A stretch of DNA of 64,000 bases from Pimelobacter simplex (GCF_024662235.1 NZ_CP096276.1:496001-560000), one strand, 5' to 3'. Counted from the first letter of the stretch, positions 34,538-43,876 are shown. The notes: generated by a model not told the origin, from the sequence alone. Translations and numbers: made by a program.

Positions 34538-35137
34538 ATGGGATCAGCTCGAATCCACGCCAAGGTCGAGCCAGCACGCGGATTTGCCGCTGTTCTGCAC
34601 GCCGGAGAGACTCTCCGCATAACGGACATCGAAGGCAGCCAGGTCTCTGACCTGGTCGCATTCTCGGCCGCTGACCGCGCCGAGCGCTTCTCGCCGGGAA
34701 ATACGCGCAAGCTCAACAACTCTGTGCTGCTCGCCACCGGTGACGTGCTGTACAGCAACAAGTGCGCCCCCTTGCTGAGGCTTGGCAAGGACCTGGTCGG
34801 CCGGCATGACGTGACCTCCTCGTGGTGCAGCCCTTACGACTACCCGATCCGGTTCGGTATCCACGATCACCCCAGCTGCTTGGGAATCCTGACCGAGGTC
34901 TTGGAACCATACGCGATTCGAGAGACGGACATTCCCGAGCCGTTCAATGTCTTCATGCACACGCAGGTCAACGGTCAGACCGGCGAGTTCACGGTGCACG
35001 CGCCGATGTCCAACGCGGGGGACTATCTGGACCTGATCGCCGAACAGGAGGTCCTGATCGCTCTGACCGCCTGCCCACAGGACATGAACGATTGCAACGG
35101 CGGCGCCATCACCCCGCTCGAGGTCATGATCAAATGA
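34538..35137 (+). CDS. DUF1989 protein (urea-carboxylase-associated family)
   Basis: A 199-residue protein with ACGGAGA upstream of the ATG. It has the DUF1989 core: LRITDIEGSQVSDLVAFSAA, NNSVLLATGDVLYSN, SSWCSPYDY, HPSCLGIL and CPQDMNDCNGG near the end, with conserved cysteines that could bind metal. Members of this family (UAAP1/2) form the carboxyguanidine deiminase CgdAB of guanidine breakdown; others act near urea carboxylase or amidases. Only one intact copy is seen here; a second gene at 55301 is broken. Followed by an amidase 97 bp downstream, so a nitrogen-releasing hydrolytic step is plausible, but the substrate is unknown. Confidence 0.85.
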   Translation: MGSARIHAKVEPARGFAAVLHAGETLRITDIEGSQVSDLVAFSAADRAERFSPGNTRKLNNSVLLATGDVLYSNKCAPLLRLGKDLVGRHDVTSSWCSPYDYPIRFGIHDHPSCLGILTEVLEPYAIRETDIPEPFNVFMHTQVNGQTGEFTVHAPMSNAGDYLDLIAEQEVLIALTACPQDMNDCNGGAITPLEVMIK

Positions 35138-35234
35138 ACTCGCATAACCTACGCGCGGCTCGGGTGATCATGTCCTCCCCCGAGGCCCGATCTTGATGAA
35201 CCAACGGCGGGACGATCTCTGAAGGAGCGGCGGA

Positions 35235-36659
35235 ATGAATGACACGTCACTGTGTGAACTCGATGCCGTGGAGATGGCGGCTATGCTTAAGCGCGGAGAA
35301 TTGTCCTCCTCCGAGTTGTTAGACGCACATTTTAAGCGCATTGAGCAGACCAACCCTGCGGTCAACGCTTTGGTTACCCTCAACAAGGAGGAGGCATACG
35401 CGTCTGCTGCGGCCGCTGACCGGGCGTTGAAAACTGGGGTCCCGCTTGGGCCGCTGCATGGACTGCCGGTTGCGATCAAGGACAGTCACTCGACCGGCGG
35501 GTTGAGAACAACCAACGGGTCATGCCTCTACGCGGACTTTGTGCCTATTGCAGATGAACTCATCGTCGAACGCATCCGCCGAGCCGGCGCCTTGATCGTG
35601 GGAAAGACAAATGTTCCAGAGTTTTCGACCGGGTCGCACACCTTCAACGACGTATTCGGGCTCACGCGCAACCCATACGACTTGACGAAATCGGCTGGCG
35701 GATCTAGCGGCGGTGCCGCGGCGGCGCTCGCCTGCGGTATGGCGGCCTTGGCAGATGGATCCGACATGGGCGGATCGCTCCGAAACCCCGCGTCGTTCTG
35801 CAACGTGGTCGGACTCCGGCCTTCCGTCGGACGAGTTCCCAAGTGGCCATCGCTACTGCCGCATGCGACGTTGTCGGTGCAGGGACCGATGGCACGGACG
35901 GTCGCCGACGTCAATCTCTTGTTCGCGACCATCGCGGGACATGACCCTCGTTCACCGATCTCGGTCCTGCAAGACGCCGAATCGCTGGGCGCGGGCATCG
36001 GACGCGACGTGCGAGGCCTCCGCATCGCCTGGTCGCCGGACCTCGGCGGCGCAGTCCCGGTTGAGAACGAGGTGGTCGATGCACTGACCTCTCAACTCGC
36101 CATCTTCGAGTCCTTGGGCTGTTCCGTCGAGCAGGCGTCCATCGATTTCACCGGCGCGGACGCGGCCTTCCGCGTTCTTCGAGGCTGGCAACTGCATCAC
36201 GAGCTCGGGGCACTCCTTCGCGAAAACCCCGGAGCAATGAAGGACTCGTTGATCGAGAACATCAGGTTCGGCGCGAGCCTGAGTGGAGCGGACGTCGGCC
36301 GAGCTGCTTTCATCCAGGGACAATTGTTCGAACGAACTCGAGAATTCTTCAGCGATTACGACGTCCTGCTTCTACCCGTTTCGCAGGTCGTCCCGTTCGA
36401 TGCCAGCATAGAGTACCCCTCGACCGTTGCACAGACGGAGCAGAAAGACTATTTGGACTGGATGCAATCCGCCTATCTCGTCACGATGACTGGCAGCCCC
36501 GCATTGTCGGTACCAGCTGGTTTTACTGAGGCCGGTCTACCGGTCGGTATTCAAATTGTGGTGCCGCATCTCCGCGAAGATGTTGCGCTTCAAGTCGGTC
36601 ATGCCTTCGAGGCTGTTACGGGAACTGGCCGCCGTCGCCCGAGTTTGTTGTCGTGCTGA
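35235..36659 (+). CDS. Amidase signature family hydrolase
   Basis: A 474-residue enzyme with GAAGGAGCGG before the ATG. The Ser-cisSer-Lys triad is intact: Lys in LPVAIKDSHS (about residue 84), the Gly/Ser-rich signature SAGGSSGGAAAALACGMAAL (about 154-173) and the nucleophile Ser in DMGGSLRNPA. The C-terminal PALSVPAGFTEAGLPVGIQI is typical. These enzymes hydrolyse amides, carbamates or allophanate. It lacks the extra C-terminal domain of allophanate hydrolases, so a simple amide or ureido substrate is equally likely. Lies directly behind the DUF1989 gene and shares its orientation. Confidence 0.9.
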   Translation: MNDTSLCELDAVEMAAMLKRGELSSSELLDAHFKRIEQTNPAVNALVTLNKEEAYASAAAADRALKTGVPLGPLHGLPVAIKDSHSTGGLRTTNGSCLYADFVPIADELIVERIRRAGALIVGKTNVPEFSTGSHTFNDVFGLTRNPYDLTKSAGGSSGGAAAALACGMAALADGSDMGGSLRNPASFCNVVGLRPSVGRVPKWPSLLPHATLSVQGPMARTVADVNLLFATIAGHDPRSPISVLQDAESLGAGIGRDVRGLRIAWSPDLGGAVPVENEVVDALTSQLAIFESLGCSVEQASIDFTGADAAFRVLRGWQLHHELGALLRENPGAMKDSLIENIRFGASLSGADVGRAAFIQGQLFERTREFFSDYDVLLLPVSQVVPFDASIEYPSTVAQTEQKDYLDWMQSAYLVTMTGSPALSVPAGFTEAGLPVGIQIVVPHLREDVALQVGHAFEAVTGTGRRRPSLLSC

Positions 36660-36822
36660 ATCCGTCGCCGAGCGGTACTTTGCTTCAAGTCTTGGGAAGT
36701 GAACTGTTGCATTCGGTTGGACATGCCCGGTCTGGTGGATCTCTGATTTGATCGCCGCAGTGGGTGGATCCAAGCCCCGGGATCAACGTTCGGCGGTCAA
36801 GAATCGGGAAGGGTCATCGCCG

Positions 36823-38228
36823 GACAGAGCCCCGCGGGGTGGTGGGCTTTGAGGTGACCCTCGGTGCCTACGCGTCGCCGTTGTCGATGGCGGCGACGGG
36901 GTGAGTATTGCTGGTCTCGTAGAGCTTGGCCATGGAGCCTTCTGAGAGGTAGCGGCGCTCGCCGGCGATCCATTCGTCGTGCATGTCGATCAGCACGGCT
37001 CCGACGAGTCGGATGACGGCGGCGGCGTTGGGGAAGATGCCTACGACCCGGGCCCGGCGCTTGATTTCCTTATTCACGCGCTCCAACGGGTTGGTCGACC
37101 AGACCTTGCGCCAGTGCTCGCGCGGGAACGCGGTGAAGGCCAGGACCTCGGCCTTGGCGGCGTCCATCAACGGACCGAGCTTGGGGAACCGGGCGGCGAG
37201 CTCCTCGCGGGTCTTGTCCCACGCCGCGTGGACGTCCTCGGGCGTGGGCTGGGCGAAGATCATCCGGAACGCGGTCGCCACGAGCTCGGCCTGCCCCTTG
37301 GGCACGTGAGCGAGCAGGTTGCGCGCGAAGTGGACCCGGCACCGCTGGTGCGCGACACCCTGGAACGCCCGGCCCAGCGCCTTGACCAGTCCGGAGTGCT
37401 GGTCTGAGATGACCAGCTGCACGCCGGCCAGGCCGCGCTGCTTGAGGCTGAGCAAGAAGGCGCGCCAGAAGACCTCGTCCTCGCTGTCGCCGACATCTAG
37501 GCCGAGGATCTCCCGCTCCCCGGTCGCGCTCACGCCGGTCGCGACGACCACCGCCATCGACACCACCTGACCGCCCTTGCCCGGGGCGTTACGGACGTGG
37601 AGGTAGGTCGCGTCGAGGTAGATGTAGGGGAACTCGACATGATCCAGACTGCGGGTGCGGAACGCGCCGACCTGCTCATCGAGGTTGGCGCAGATCCGGG
37701 AGACCTCGGACTTGGAGACACCGCTGCCGCCCATCGCCTCGACCAGGTCGTCGACCGAGCGGGTGGAGATGCCGTGGACGTAGGCTTCCATGACTACCGC
37801 GTACAGCGCCTGGTCGATACGGCGCCGCGGCTCGAGGATGATCGGGAAGAACGAGCCCTTGCGCAGCTTGGGGATGCGCAACTCGACATCGCCGGCCTTG
37901 GTGGTCAGCATCCGCGGACGGTGGCCGTTCCGCTCGGCTGTGCGGTCCTCGGTGCGCTCATAGGGCGCCGCGCCGATCTGCTGGGTGGCTTCGAGCTCGA
38001 TCAGCTCTTGGAGCGCGAGCCGGACCGAATCACGGATGAGATCGACGCCATCACCGGCACGGAACGCCTCGAGGATCTCGGACAGGGCAGACTGGGGCAA
38101 GGCCATCGGTGGACCTCTTTCTTCAGTGGGTGCTTGGCCGTACACACCGAAGATCCCGCCGATGGCCGTCTACGTGCTGACGCCCCGCCGCTGCTCCCTC
38201 AAACCCCACCACTCCCGGGGACTCTTAC
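36823..38228 (-). mobile_element. IS256-family element, copy D (1406 bp, different from A-C)
   Basis: Inverted ends begin GACAGAGCCCCGCGGGG on the left and GTAAGAGTCCCCGGGAG on the right (read inward); both continue TGGTGGG-TTTGAGG. The 8-bp target duplication CATCGCCG is at 36815-36822 and 38229-38236. Transposase on the minus strand. Confidence 0.92.
36868..38106 (-). CDS. IS256-family transposase, copy D
   Basis: A 412-residue transposase from the ATG at 38106 (MALPQSALSEILEAFRAGDG); a longer start at 38145 is possible. DDE residues lie in IYLDATYLHV, VISDQHSGLV and TNPLERVNKEI, with the QRCRVHFARNL block between. Clearly the same family as copies A-C but a distinct lineage. Frame intact, ends and target duplication preserved, so probably a recent and potentially active insertion about 160 bp after the amidase gene. 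Confidence 0.92.
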   Translation of the reverse strand: MALPQSALSEILEAFRAGDGVDLIRDSVRLALQELIELEATQQIGAAPYERTEDRTAERNGHRPRMLTTKAGDVELRIPKLRKGSFFPIILEPRRRIDQALYAVVMEAYVHGISTRSVDDLVEAMGGSGVSKSEVSRICANLDEQVGAFRTRSLDHVEFPYIYLDATYLHVRNAPGKGGQVVSMAVVVATGVSATGEREILGLDVGDSEDEVFWRAFLLSLKQRGLAGVQLVISDQHSGLVKALGRAFQGVAHQRCRVHFARNLLAHVPKGQAELVATAFRMIFAQPTPEDVHAAWDKTREELAARFPKLGPLMDAAKAEVLAFTAFPREHWRKVWSTNPLERVNKEIKRRARVVGIFPNAAAVIRLVGAVLIDMHDEWIAGERRYLSEGSMAKLYETSNTHPVAAIDNGDA

Positions 38229-38528
38229 CATCGCCGTCATCACGAACGCTTTTCAGGAACGCGTCGGCATAAGTCGCGGGGACTATGGTCGACGGTGGCT
38301 GACGGCGATCAGGCGGCATCAGCGTTTTCTCTCTTCCGTTTGAGATTGGCTGCCTTCGACGGTTAGCAGACCGATAGTGGAAGTCGACCAGTCCCGGGAA
38401 CCCGCCATCTCGGGGCACGGGACATGTTGCCGTGGGCCTCGATCTGTTACCGCAGCGGTTCAATCGACCAAATTCAGGAGCGGCGGTTGCTCCCGCATCC
38501 CGCAGGAATCCGCATCCAGACGTGCCAA

Positions 38529-38700
38529 CTAGGCGACCTCGCCGCTGGCGTGGTCAAGCGTGAACCCGGCTGCGGCTAGGGCGCCGAACCCCGGGTCACA
38601 CAGGACCGCGACGTAGCCGATGCCCTTGAGGACTTCGATGGTGGAGTCGCGGAAACGTATCGTGAGCAGACCACGCCACTGTTCTATTGGCGAAAGACCC
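38529..38700 (-). pseudogene. Downstream piece of a second MobF relaxase
   Basis: On the minus strand the frame reads EQWRGLLTIRFRDSTIEVLK, then IGYVAVLCDPGFGALAAAGF to a stop at 38529-38531. This matches the stretch that follows the HxHxH motif in actinobacterial MobF relaxases (KWRGL, then a xxDPEFRAALAAHGYTL-like block). The upstream half is at 39966-40390, on the other side of the IS3 element. About 33 bases of unexplained sequence lie between this match and the IS end. Confidence 0.55.
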
Positions 38701-38770
38701 GGTGGCGTGCCTCAGACATTTCGGACAGTGGATCAAATAAGGTCCATTCCGAAATGGAGGTAACTAGTTA

Positions 38771-39061
38771 ATGCCGGAAAAGCGTCGAAAGTTCACGCCT
38801 GAGTTCAAGGACGAGGCCGTGAAAATGGTGATCGAGTCGTCTCGTTCGATCGCCGAGGTCGCCCGCGAGATCCACGTCAATGAAGGCACGCTGGGAAACT
38901 GGTGCGCGAAGTACCGGGAGGCGAACCCCGAGGAAGAGTCGCCACTGTCGATATCGGAGCGTGCCCGACTTCGTGAGCTCGAGAGTGAAGTTCGCGAACT
39001 GCGGATGCGTAACGAGTTCTTGGGAAAAGCGGCGGCCTTCTTCGCCCAGGAGTATCGGTGA
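38771..39061 (+). CDS. IS3-family OrfA (helix-turn-helix)
   Basis: A 96-residue protein (MPEKRRKFTPEFKDEAVKMV) with the IS3 orfA helix-turn-helix (SIAEVAREIHVNEGTLGNW) and a C-terminal leucine-zipper-like helix (RARLRELESEVRELRMRNEF). AAATGGAGG precedes the ATG. It overlaps orfB by four bases; a GGGAAAA run at about 39026-39032 could be a programmed -1 frameshift site that makes the fused transposase, as in other IS3 elements. Confidence 0.88.
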   Translation: MPEKRRKFTPEFKDEAVKMVIESSRSIAEVAREIHVNEGTLGNWCAKYREANPEEESPLSISERARLRELESEVRELRMRNEFLGKAAAFFAQEYR

Positions 39062-39939
39062 GCGCGAAATACGAGTTCATCGACGCGCAGAAGGCGCACT
39101 ATCCGGTGGTCAAGATGTGCGCCTGGGCCGGGGTGTCCCGGTCTGGCTTCTACGACTGGGCCGACCGGCCCGCCTCGGCCACCGCACAGCGTCGCGAGCG
39201 ACTCAAGGCCGTGATCGAGGCCGTCTTCGACGACTCCGACGCCACCTACGGCTACCGGCGGATCCACGCTTCCCTCGGCCGCATGGGCGAGGACGCCAGC
39301 CCGGAGCTGGTGCGGGGGCTGATGCGCGAGCTCGGACTGGTGCCGTGCCAGCCCCGGCCGTCCCGGCCGACCACCACCATCGCCGGCGACGCCGCCGCAG
39401 TGCCCGACCTCCTCGGACGCGACTTCACCGCCCACGCGCCGGGAACCAAACTCGTCTCCGATATCACCTACATCGGCACGGATGAGGGCTGGTTGTACCT
39501 GGCGACGGTGATCGACTGCGCCACCAAGGCCTGCATCGGCTACGCCATGGCCGACCACATGCGCACCTCTTTGGTAGTCGAGGCATTGGATATGGCCGCA
39601 CGCAACTACACCCTGGAATCACAATGTGTGATCCACTCGGATCGCGGAACGCAATACATGAGCGACGAATTTGCCCGCGCAGCCTCACGACTCGATCTTC
39701 GCCGGTCGGTGGGTAGAACTGGGATCTGTTTCGATAACGCGTTAGCCGAATCGTTCAACGCAGCGGTGAAAGTCGAACGGGTCAATCGCGTGACCTATCC
39801 CACCCGCGACGAAGCGAGGAAAGACGTGGCCCGGTACATCGAATTCCGCTATAATCGCCTACGTCTTCATTCAGCACTCGGCTACCGCACCCCACAAGAG
39901 GTCCACGACGAGTACTGCAACCAGCAGCAGGCAGCGTAA
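39058..39939 (+). CDS. IS3-family OrfB integrase (rve domain)
   Basis: A 293-residue transposase core starting at the GTG at 39058. An HTH_21-like N-terminus (YGYRRIHASLGRMGEDASPE) is followed by the rve catalytic domain with DDE residues in VSDITYIGTD, IHSDRGTQYMS and NALAESFNAAVK (Glu). The C-terminal YNRLRLHSALGYRTPQEVHD is standard. Intact; codon use drifts to lower GC in its last third, unlike the neighbouring conjugation genes. Confidence 0.9.
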   Translation: MSAKYEFIDAQKAHYPVVKMCAWAGVSRSGFYDWADRPASATAQRRERLKAVIEAVFDDSDATYGYRRIHASLGRMGEDASPELVRGLMRELGLVPCQPRPSRPTTTIAGDAAAVPDLLGRDFTAHAPGTKLVSDITYIGTDEGWLYLATVIDCATKACIGYAMADHMRTSLVVEALDMAARNYTLESQCVIHSDRGTQYMSDEFARAASRLDLRRSVGRTGICFDNALAESFNAAVKVERVNRVTYPTRDEARKDVARYIEFRYNRLRLHSALGYRTPQEVHDEYCNQQQAA

Positions 39940-39965
39940 AAACACAATTAATCACTGTCCGAAAT

Positions 39966-40390
39966 TTGCGCGGCAGCCCACCGGGCGCTGAACTGCACGT
40001 GCAGGTGGCGGTGCGGATCCCTGGCACGGGAGGTGCAGTGCCGCACCGCGACGCATCGTGATGCACCACCGACACCTACTATCCACGGACAGTCCACGGG
40101 TCCGATCCCGGTAGTGGTGTGCTGGGGCGAGCCAGTCGATGATCGCCTCGGCGACTCGGTCCTGCGCGGCGTCATACGCGGCGGCGACGTCGGGGCGGAG
40201 AGCTGCGCCCAGGGACCACCTCGGGCCGTTGACGGTGATTTCGACGAACCGACCGCGTTCCGGCGCAGTCCCGCGCCTGGCTGGAGGCGCGGCCGGCCGC
40301 CCACCGCTCGTAGCCGTCCCCGTCGAGCACATCCAGATGCCTCACGCCTTCGGCGGTGCTGCGCCGTAGCGGCGGCGAGCCCACTTGTCG
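39966..40390 (-). pseudogene. Upstream piece of a second MobF relaxase
   Basis: Minus-strand traces in three frames give GDGYERWAAGRASSQARD, then FVEITVNGPRWSLGAALRPD and VAAAYDAAQDRVAEAIIDWL, then SRARDPHRHLHVQFSARWAA, ending at the IS3 boundary. The HRHLH triad and the preceding block are diagnostic of a MobF relaxase type different from the intact one at 25.7-31.6 kb. It is interrupted by frameshifts and then by the IS3 element; its continuation is at 38529-38700. Confidence 0.65.
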
Positions 40391-40470
40391 GCGGCCACGA
40401 GAAACTGCCCGGAGACGGCCACGAAACTGCCCGCTGGCGGACATGAGAACTGCCCACTGACGGTCATGGT
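40389..40470. repeat. Three degenerate about 25-bp tandem repeats (IS-end-like)
   Basis: GGCCACGAGAAACTGCCCGG, GGCCACGAAACTGCCCGC and GGACATGAGAACTGCCCAC follow one another. Multiple short repeats of this kind form the ends of IS21-type elements, so this may be a relic end of another IS21. The intact IS21 starts 20 bp further on. Confidence 0.45.
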
Positions 40471-40553
40471 ATCTGCCCGACACGACGTTGTCAATGGCCA
40501 AGTCGCGGTCCCCACTGGTGGCCAACTGAAAGTCCCCACCCTTCGCTCGGGTT

Positions 40554-41333
40554 TCAACTGGTCTTGAGTCGGGTTCCTCCCTTCGCTCGAGCTTGTCGCA
40601 TGCGGTAGGAGTCGCCGTCGGTGACGACGGTGTGGCAGTGGTGCAGGAGCCGGTCGAGCATGCTGACCGCGGTGGTGTGCTCGGGCAGGAATCGTCCCCA
40701 GGACTCGAAGGGCCAGTGGGATGCGATGCCGAGCGCCCTGCGTTCGTAGGCGGCCGCGACGAACCGGAACAGCAGTTGTGCTCCGGTGTCGTCCAGGGGT
40801 GCGAACCCGAGCTCATCGACCAGGAGCAGGTCGTTGCGCAGCAGGTTGTCGATGACCTTCCCGACGGAGTTGTCGGCCAGCCCTCGGTAGAGGGTCTCGA
40901 CGAGCTCGGCGGCGGTGAAGTACCGCACCCGGTGCCCGTGCTGGACGGCGGCGATGCCCAACGCGATCAGCCTGTGGGACTTCCCGGTGCCGGCGGGTCC
41001 GATCATGCACACGTTCTCGGCCGCCCGGATCCACTCCAGGGATGCGAGGTAGTCGAAGGTGGCGGGCGGGATCGAGGATGCGGCGACGTCGAACTCTTCG
41101 AGCGTCTTGGTGACCGGGAAGGCTGCCTGCCTCATCCGGGTGCGGGCGTTCGATGCGTCGCGGGAGGTGATCTCGGCTTCGATGAGGGTGCGCAGGAACT
41201 CCTCGGGCTTCCATCTTTGGGTCTTGGCGGTGACCAGCAGTTCTGGTGCCAGGCGGCGCATCGCGGCCATCTTCAACCGCTTCAGCCCCTCGTTCAGGTC
41301 GGCCGGCAGCGGCGGTGGAGTGGTCGCGGTCAT
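40554..41333 (-). CDS. istB: IS21 transposition helper ATPase
   Basis: A 259-residue AAA+ protein with Walker A GPAGTGKSH (about residues 112-120) and Walker B DLLLVDELGFAPL (about 167-179). The ATG overlaps the istA stop by four bases. IstB forms an ATP-dependent filament that loads IstA on target DNA in IS21. Length and motifs are normal; appears intact. Confidence 0.92.
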   Translation of the reverse strand: MTATTPPPLPADLNEGLKRLKMAAMRRLAPELLVTAKTQRWKPEEFLRTLIEAEITSRDASNARTRMRQAAFPVTKTLEEFDVAASSIPPATFDYLASLEWIRAAENVCMIGPAGTGKSHRLIALGIAAVQHGHRVRYFTAAELVETLYRGLADNSVGKVIDNLLRNDLLLVDELGFAPLDDTGAQLLFRFVAAAYERRALGIASHWPFESWGRFLPEHTTAVSMLDRLLHHCHTVVTDGDSYRMRQARAKGGTRLKTS

Positions 41334-42919
41334 GCTCCCTCACCGCCCTCGGCATCGAGGTCGATGCGGTAGGCGTCCAGTGATCTGGTCGGCACGGTGG
41401 GCAGCGTCATCACCAGCGCCTGCCCCGCGGCTGTGGGGCGGGGTGCGTGGCCGTTGGTGGCCAGGATCGACCGGACGTCATCGGCACGCCAGCGGCCGAA
41501 CGCGACAGCTCGCTCGAGTGCCCCGGCCAGTGCGTGGTGGCCGTGAGCAGCCCCCAGGGTGAGCAGGGCCCCGATCTCGGTGTTGAGCTTGGTGACACCC
41601 GCGGCGGCAGCACCGACCAGGAACTGCTCGGCGGCCGGGCCCAGGGCGAGGAACTCCCGCTCGGCCGCCGTGCGCGGGCGTGCGCCTCGACGTGGGGTGT
41701 CGGGACGTGGGCGGTCGTAATGGGCATCGACGATCGATGTCTCTCCCGGCGCCACCAGCTGGTGTTCGGCATGCAGTTCGCCGGTGATCGGCTCGATGAC
41801 CCGCAGCACCCGGTCGCGTTCGTCGACCAGGACCGTGACCGTGGTGCCGATGAGCCGGTTCGGGACCGAGTAGCGAGCCGATCCGAACCGGATGCAGGAC
41901 AGCTTGTCGACCTTCCTGGTGATCGGCTTCGGGCCGACCTCCAGCCGCAGCGACGGCAGATCGGCGAGCAACTCCCGTTCCGACTCCAGCCGCTCCGCGG
42001 GGATCTCACAGATCTCGCTGTGACGGCCGCTGTTGACCTCCTCGCACCACGCCACAGCACGGATGTTGAGCCCAGCCAGGCCCTCGGCCCACGGGTCGTC
42101 GTCGAGCTCGAACGGGACCAGCAGGTCGTCCTTGGCGTAGCCGACCAGGTTCTCCACGATGCCCTTGGACTCCGGATCGGCCCCATGGCAGAAGTCGGGC
42201 CGGAACCGGTAGTGGGTGGCGAACCGGACGTAGTCCGGCGCGGGGACGACGACGTTCGCGACCACCCCGCCCTTCAGGCAGCCCATCCGATCAGCGAGCA
42301 CGACCTTGGGGACACCGCCGAGGACCTCGAAGCACTCCGCGAGCATCGCCAACGTCGTGGCCTGCTGCTCATCGGCAGCGAAGCGGACGAACCGGAACCG
42401 CGACCAGGCCAGCACCGCGCAGAACACGTGGACCTTCCGACCGGCGATGACCTCCTCGCCCCAGTCGATGGCCAGCACCTCACCCGGCGACCAGATCGCC
42501 GGACGACGGCCACCAGCACGGGCCTGACCCCGACGCCACTCACTCTTCGCCGCAGCGACCAAGCGTCGGAAGTTGCGGTCCGAGCCCTCATAGCCGGCCG
42601 TGCGTGCGGCCGGCAGCAGCCGCTTCGCGCTGATCTTGCCTGCGGTCTTCTTCACACTCGCCGCGACCAGTTCAGCGACCTCGTCGAAGTTCTTCGCCCG
42701 AGCCACCCGCTCCGGTGGAAACCCACCCTCGCTGATCAGCTCGTGGGCCTCGATGATCCGCTTCACCGTCTTGTGAGTGGTGCCGCAGATCTCCGCGGCC
42801 CCTCGATAGGTGCCTACGTCTCGGTAGGCGGCAATCACGTCCATTCGTTCCTTCGCGTTCTTCAATGGAAGCCCCTGCGTGGTGCTCGATGGTCTGGTTG
42901 GCACCGCCACCGTCACCAC
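41330..42919 (-). CDS. istA: IS21 transposase
   Basis: A 529-residue transposase with an N-terminal helix-turn-helix (TYRGAAEICGTTHKTVKRII), the rve core (DDE residues in VLAIDWGEEV, VVLADRMGCL and the Glu of DPESKGIVENLVGYAKDD) and a C-terminal Mu-type beta-barrel (RYSVPNRLIGTTVTVLV). A shorter start (MDVIAAYRDV) is possible. Intact and coupled to istB. Confidence 0.92.
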   Translation of the reverse strand: MVTVAVPTRPSSTTQGLPLKNAKERMDVIAAYRDVGTYRGAAEICGTTHKTVKRIIEAHELISEGGFPPERVARAKNFDEVAELVAASVKKTAGKISAKRLLPAARTAGYEGSDRNFRRLVAAAKSEWRRGQARAGGRRPAIWSPGEVLAIDWGEEVIAGRKVHVFCAVLAWSRFRFVRFAADEQQATTLAMLAECFEVLGGVPKVVLADRMGCLKGGVVANVVVPAPDYVRFATHYRFRPDFCHGADPESKGIVENLVGYAKDDLLVPFELDDDPWAEGLAGLNIRAVAWCEEVNSGRHSEICEIPAERLESERELLADLPSLRLEVGPKPITRKVDKLSCIRFGSARYSVPNRLIGTTVTVLVDERDRVLRVIEPITGELHAEHQLVAPGETSIVDAHYDRPRPDTPRRGARPRTAAEREFLALGPAAEQFLVGAAAAGVTKLNTEIGALLTLGAAHGHHALAGALERAVAFGRWRADDVRSILATNGHAPRPTAAGQALVMTLPTVPTRSLDAYRIDLDAEGGEGA

Positions 42920-43221
42920 GCAGGGCCCTCAAGGTCGGTTACGACACGACGCGAAGGATGGGGACTTCTATCTGGCCACCAGCGGGGACCTCAACCTGGC
43001 CACCAGTGGGGACTTTTTCATGGCCACGGACACGACGTCGTCTGCCTCGCCGCGTTGCGCGGTTGAGGCCCCTTCCTCGGGTGCGATGAGCGGTGCTTGA
43101 AGTCGCTATCGCTCCCCGAGGAAGGGATGAGTTGGAGTCTGCCGAGGAGATCATGATTATGCGGGTGATCTGACCGCGTTGCTCCGAGGTGTTCGGGGCC
43201 GCCAGCACGAGAGTCCCGGTC

Positions 43222-43876
43222 ATGAACTGGATGCCTTGCCTGATCCCGCCCAAGACCCCAGCCGATGCCCCGTCGTTGGGTCAGCCCGACGTCGACGACT
43301 ACCTTCGCGTCGTTGCCGCCAGGGCTCGTCCCAACACGCTGTTGGCAACCGCGTATGACCTGAAGGTGTTCTTCACTGTGGTCGGGAAGGAGCCGGCAGA
43401 GGTCACCTCCCGTGACGTGCTGGCGTTCCTCGAGCAGCAGCGCGCCCCTCGCCGCGGACCTGGCGTGGTCAGGCTCGAGGACGGCGAAGCCGGGTTGTCC
43501 GCGCGGACGGTGAAGCGACGGCTGAGCTCGGTGTCTGGTCTGTTCACCTATCTGATTGCTCGCGGCGATGCCGGCATCAGCGACAGTCCGGTCCCGCGTG
43601 GCTTGGCCACCCGCCACTCGGCGCTGCGTGGTCGAGGGGTTCCGCTGATCCGGACGCCCCGGACGTTGCCTCGGGTGCTCGGTCCGGTCGACGTGGACGC
43701 GTTCACGGCGGCGCTCCGTACCGCACGTGACCGGGCGATGGGTGCAGGCCATGCTGCTGGGAGCTTTGCGTCGAAGCGAGGTCCTCGGACTGAGCCTGGA
43801 CGACATCCGCGTCGGCGAGCGGCGGTTGTTCATCGCGTGGGCCGCTCCACCCGCGCGCGACACCAGGAGGCAATCA
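43222..43876 (+). pseudogene. Tyrosine recombinase 1, frameshifted and truncated
   Basis: From the ATG at 43222 (MNWMPCLIPP) a SAM-like N-terminal domain of an XerC-type integrase is readable (DVDDYLRVVAARARPNTLLA, DVLAFLEQQRAP, GLSARTVKRRLSSVSGLFTY). An extra G near 43740 shifts the frame; the next frame continues VQAMLLGALRRSEVLGLSLD and GERRLFIA with the catalytic Arg of LRRSE. The protein then ends in unrelated sequence before the catalytic H-x-x-R...Y half. Non-functional. Confidence 0.7.

Larger units (their letters stand above)
38718..39965 (+). mobile_element. IS3-family element
   Basis: ATTTCGGACAGTG at 38718-38730 and its inverted copy CACTGTCCGAAAT at 39953-39965 bracket an orfA-orfB pair. 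No flanking target duplication could be found, so the exact ends may be a base or two off. It sits inside the second MobF relaxase remnant. Confidence 0.8.
40489..43032 (-). mobile_element. IS21-family element (2544 bp)
   Basis: Ends TGTCAATGGCCA (left) and TGTCCGTGGCCA (right, read inward) are each followed, seven bases on, by the repeat GTCCCCACTGGTGGCCA. A further copy of GGTCCCCGCTGGTGGCCA lies inside the right end. Flanked by the 6-bp direct repeat CGACGT at 40483-40488 and 43033-43038. Contains istA and istB on the minus strand. Confidence 0.85.
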
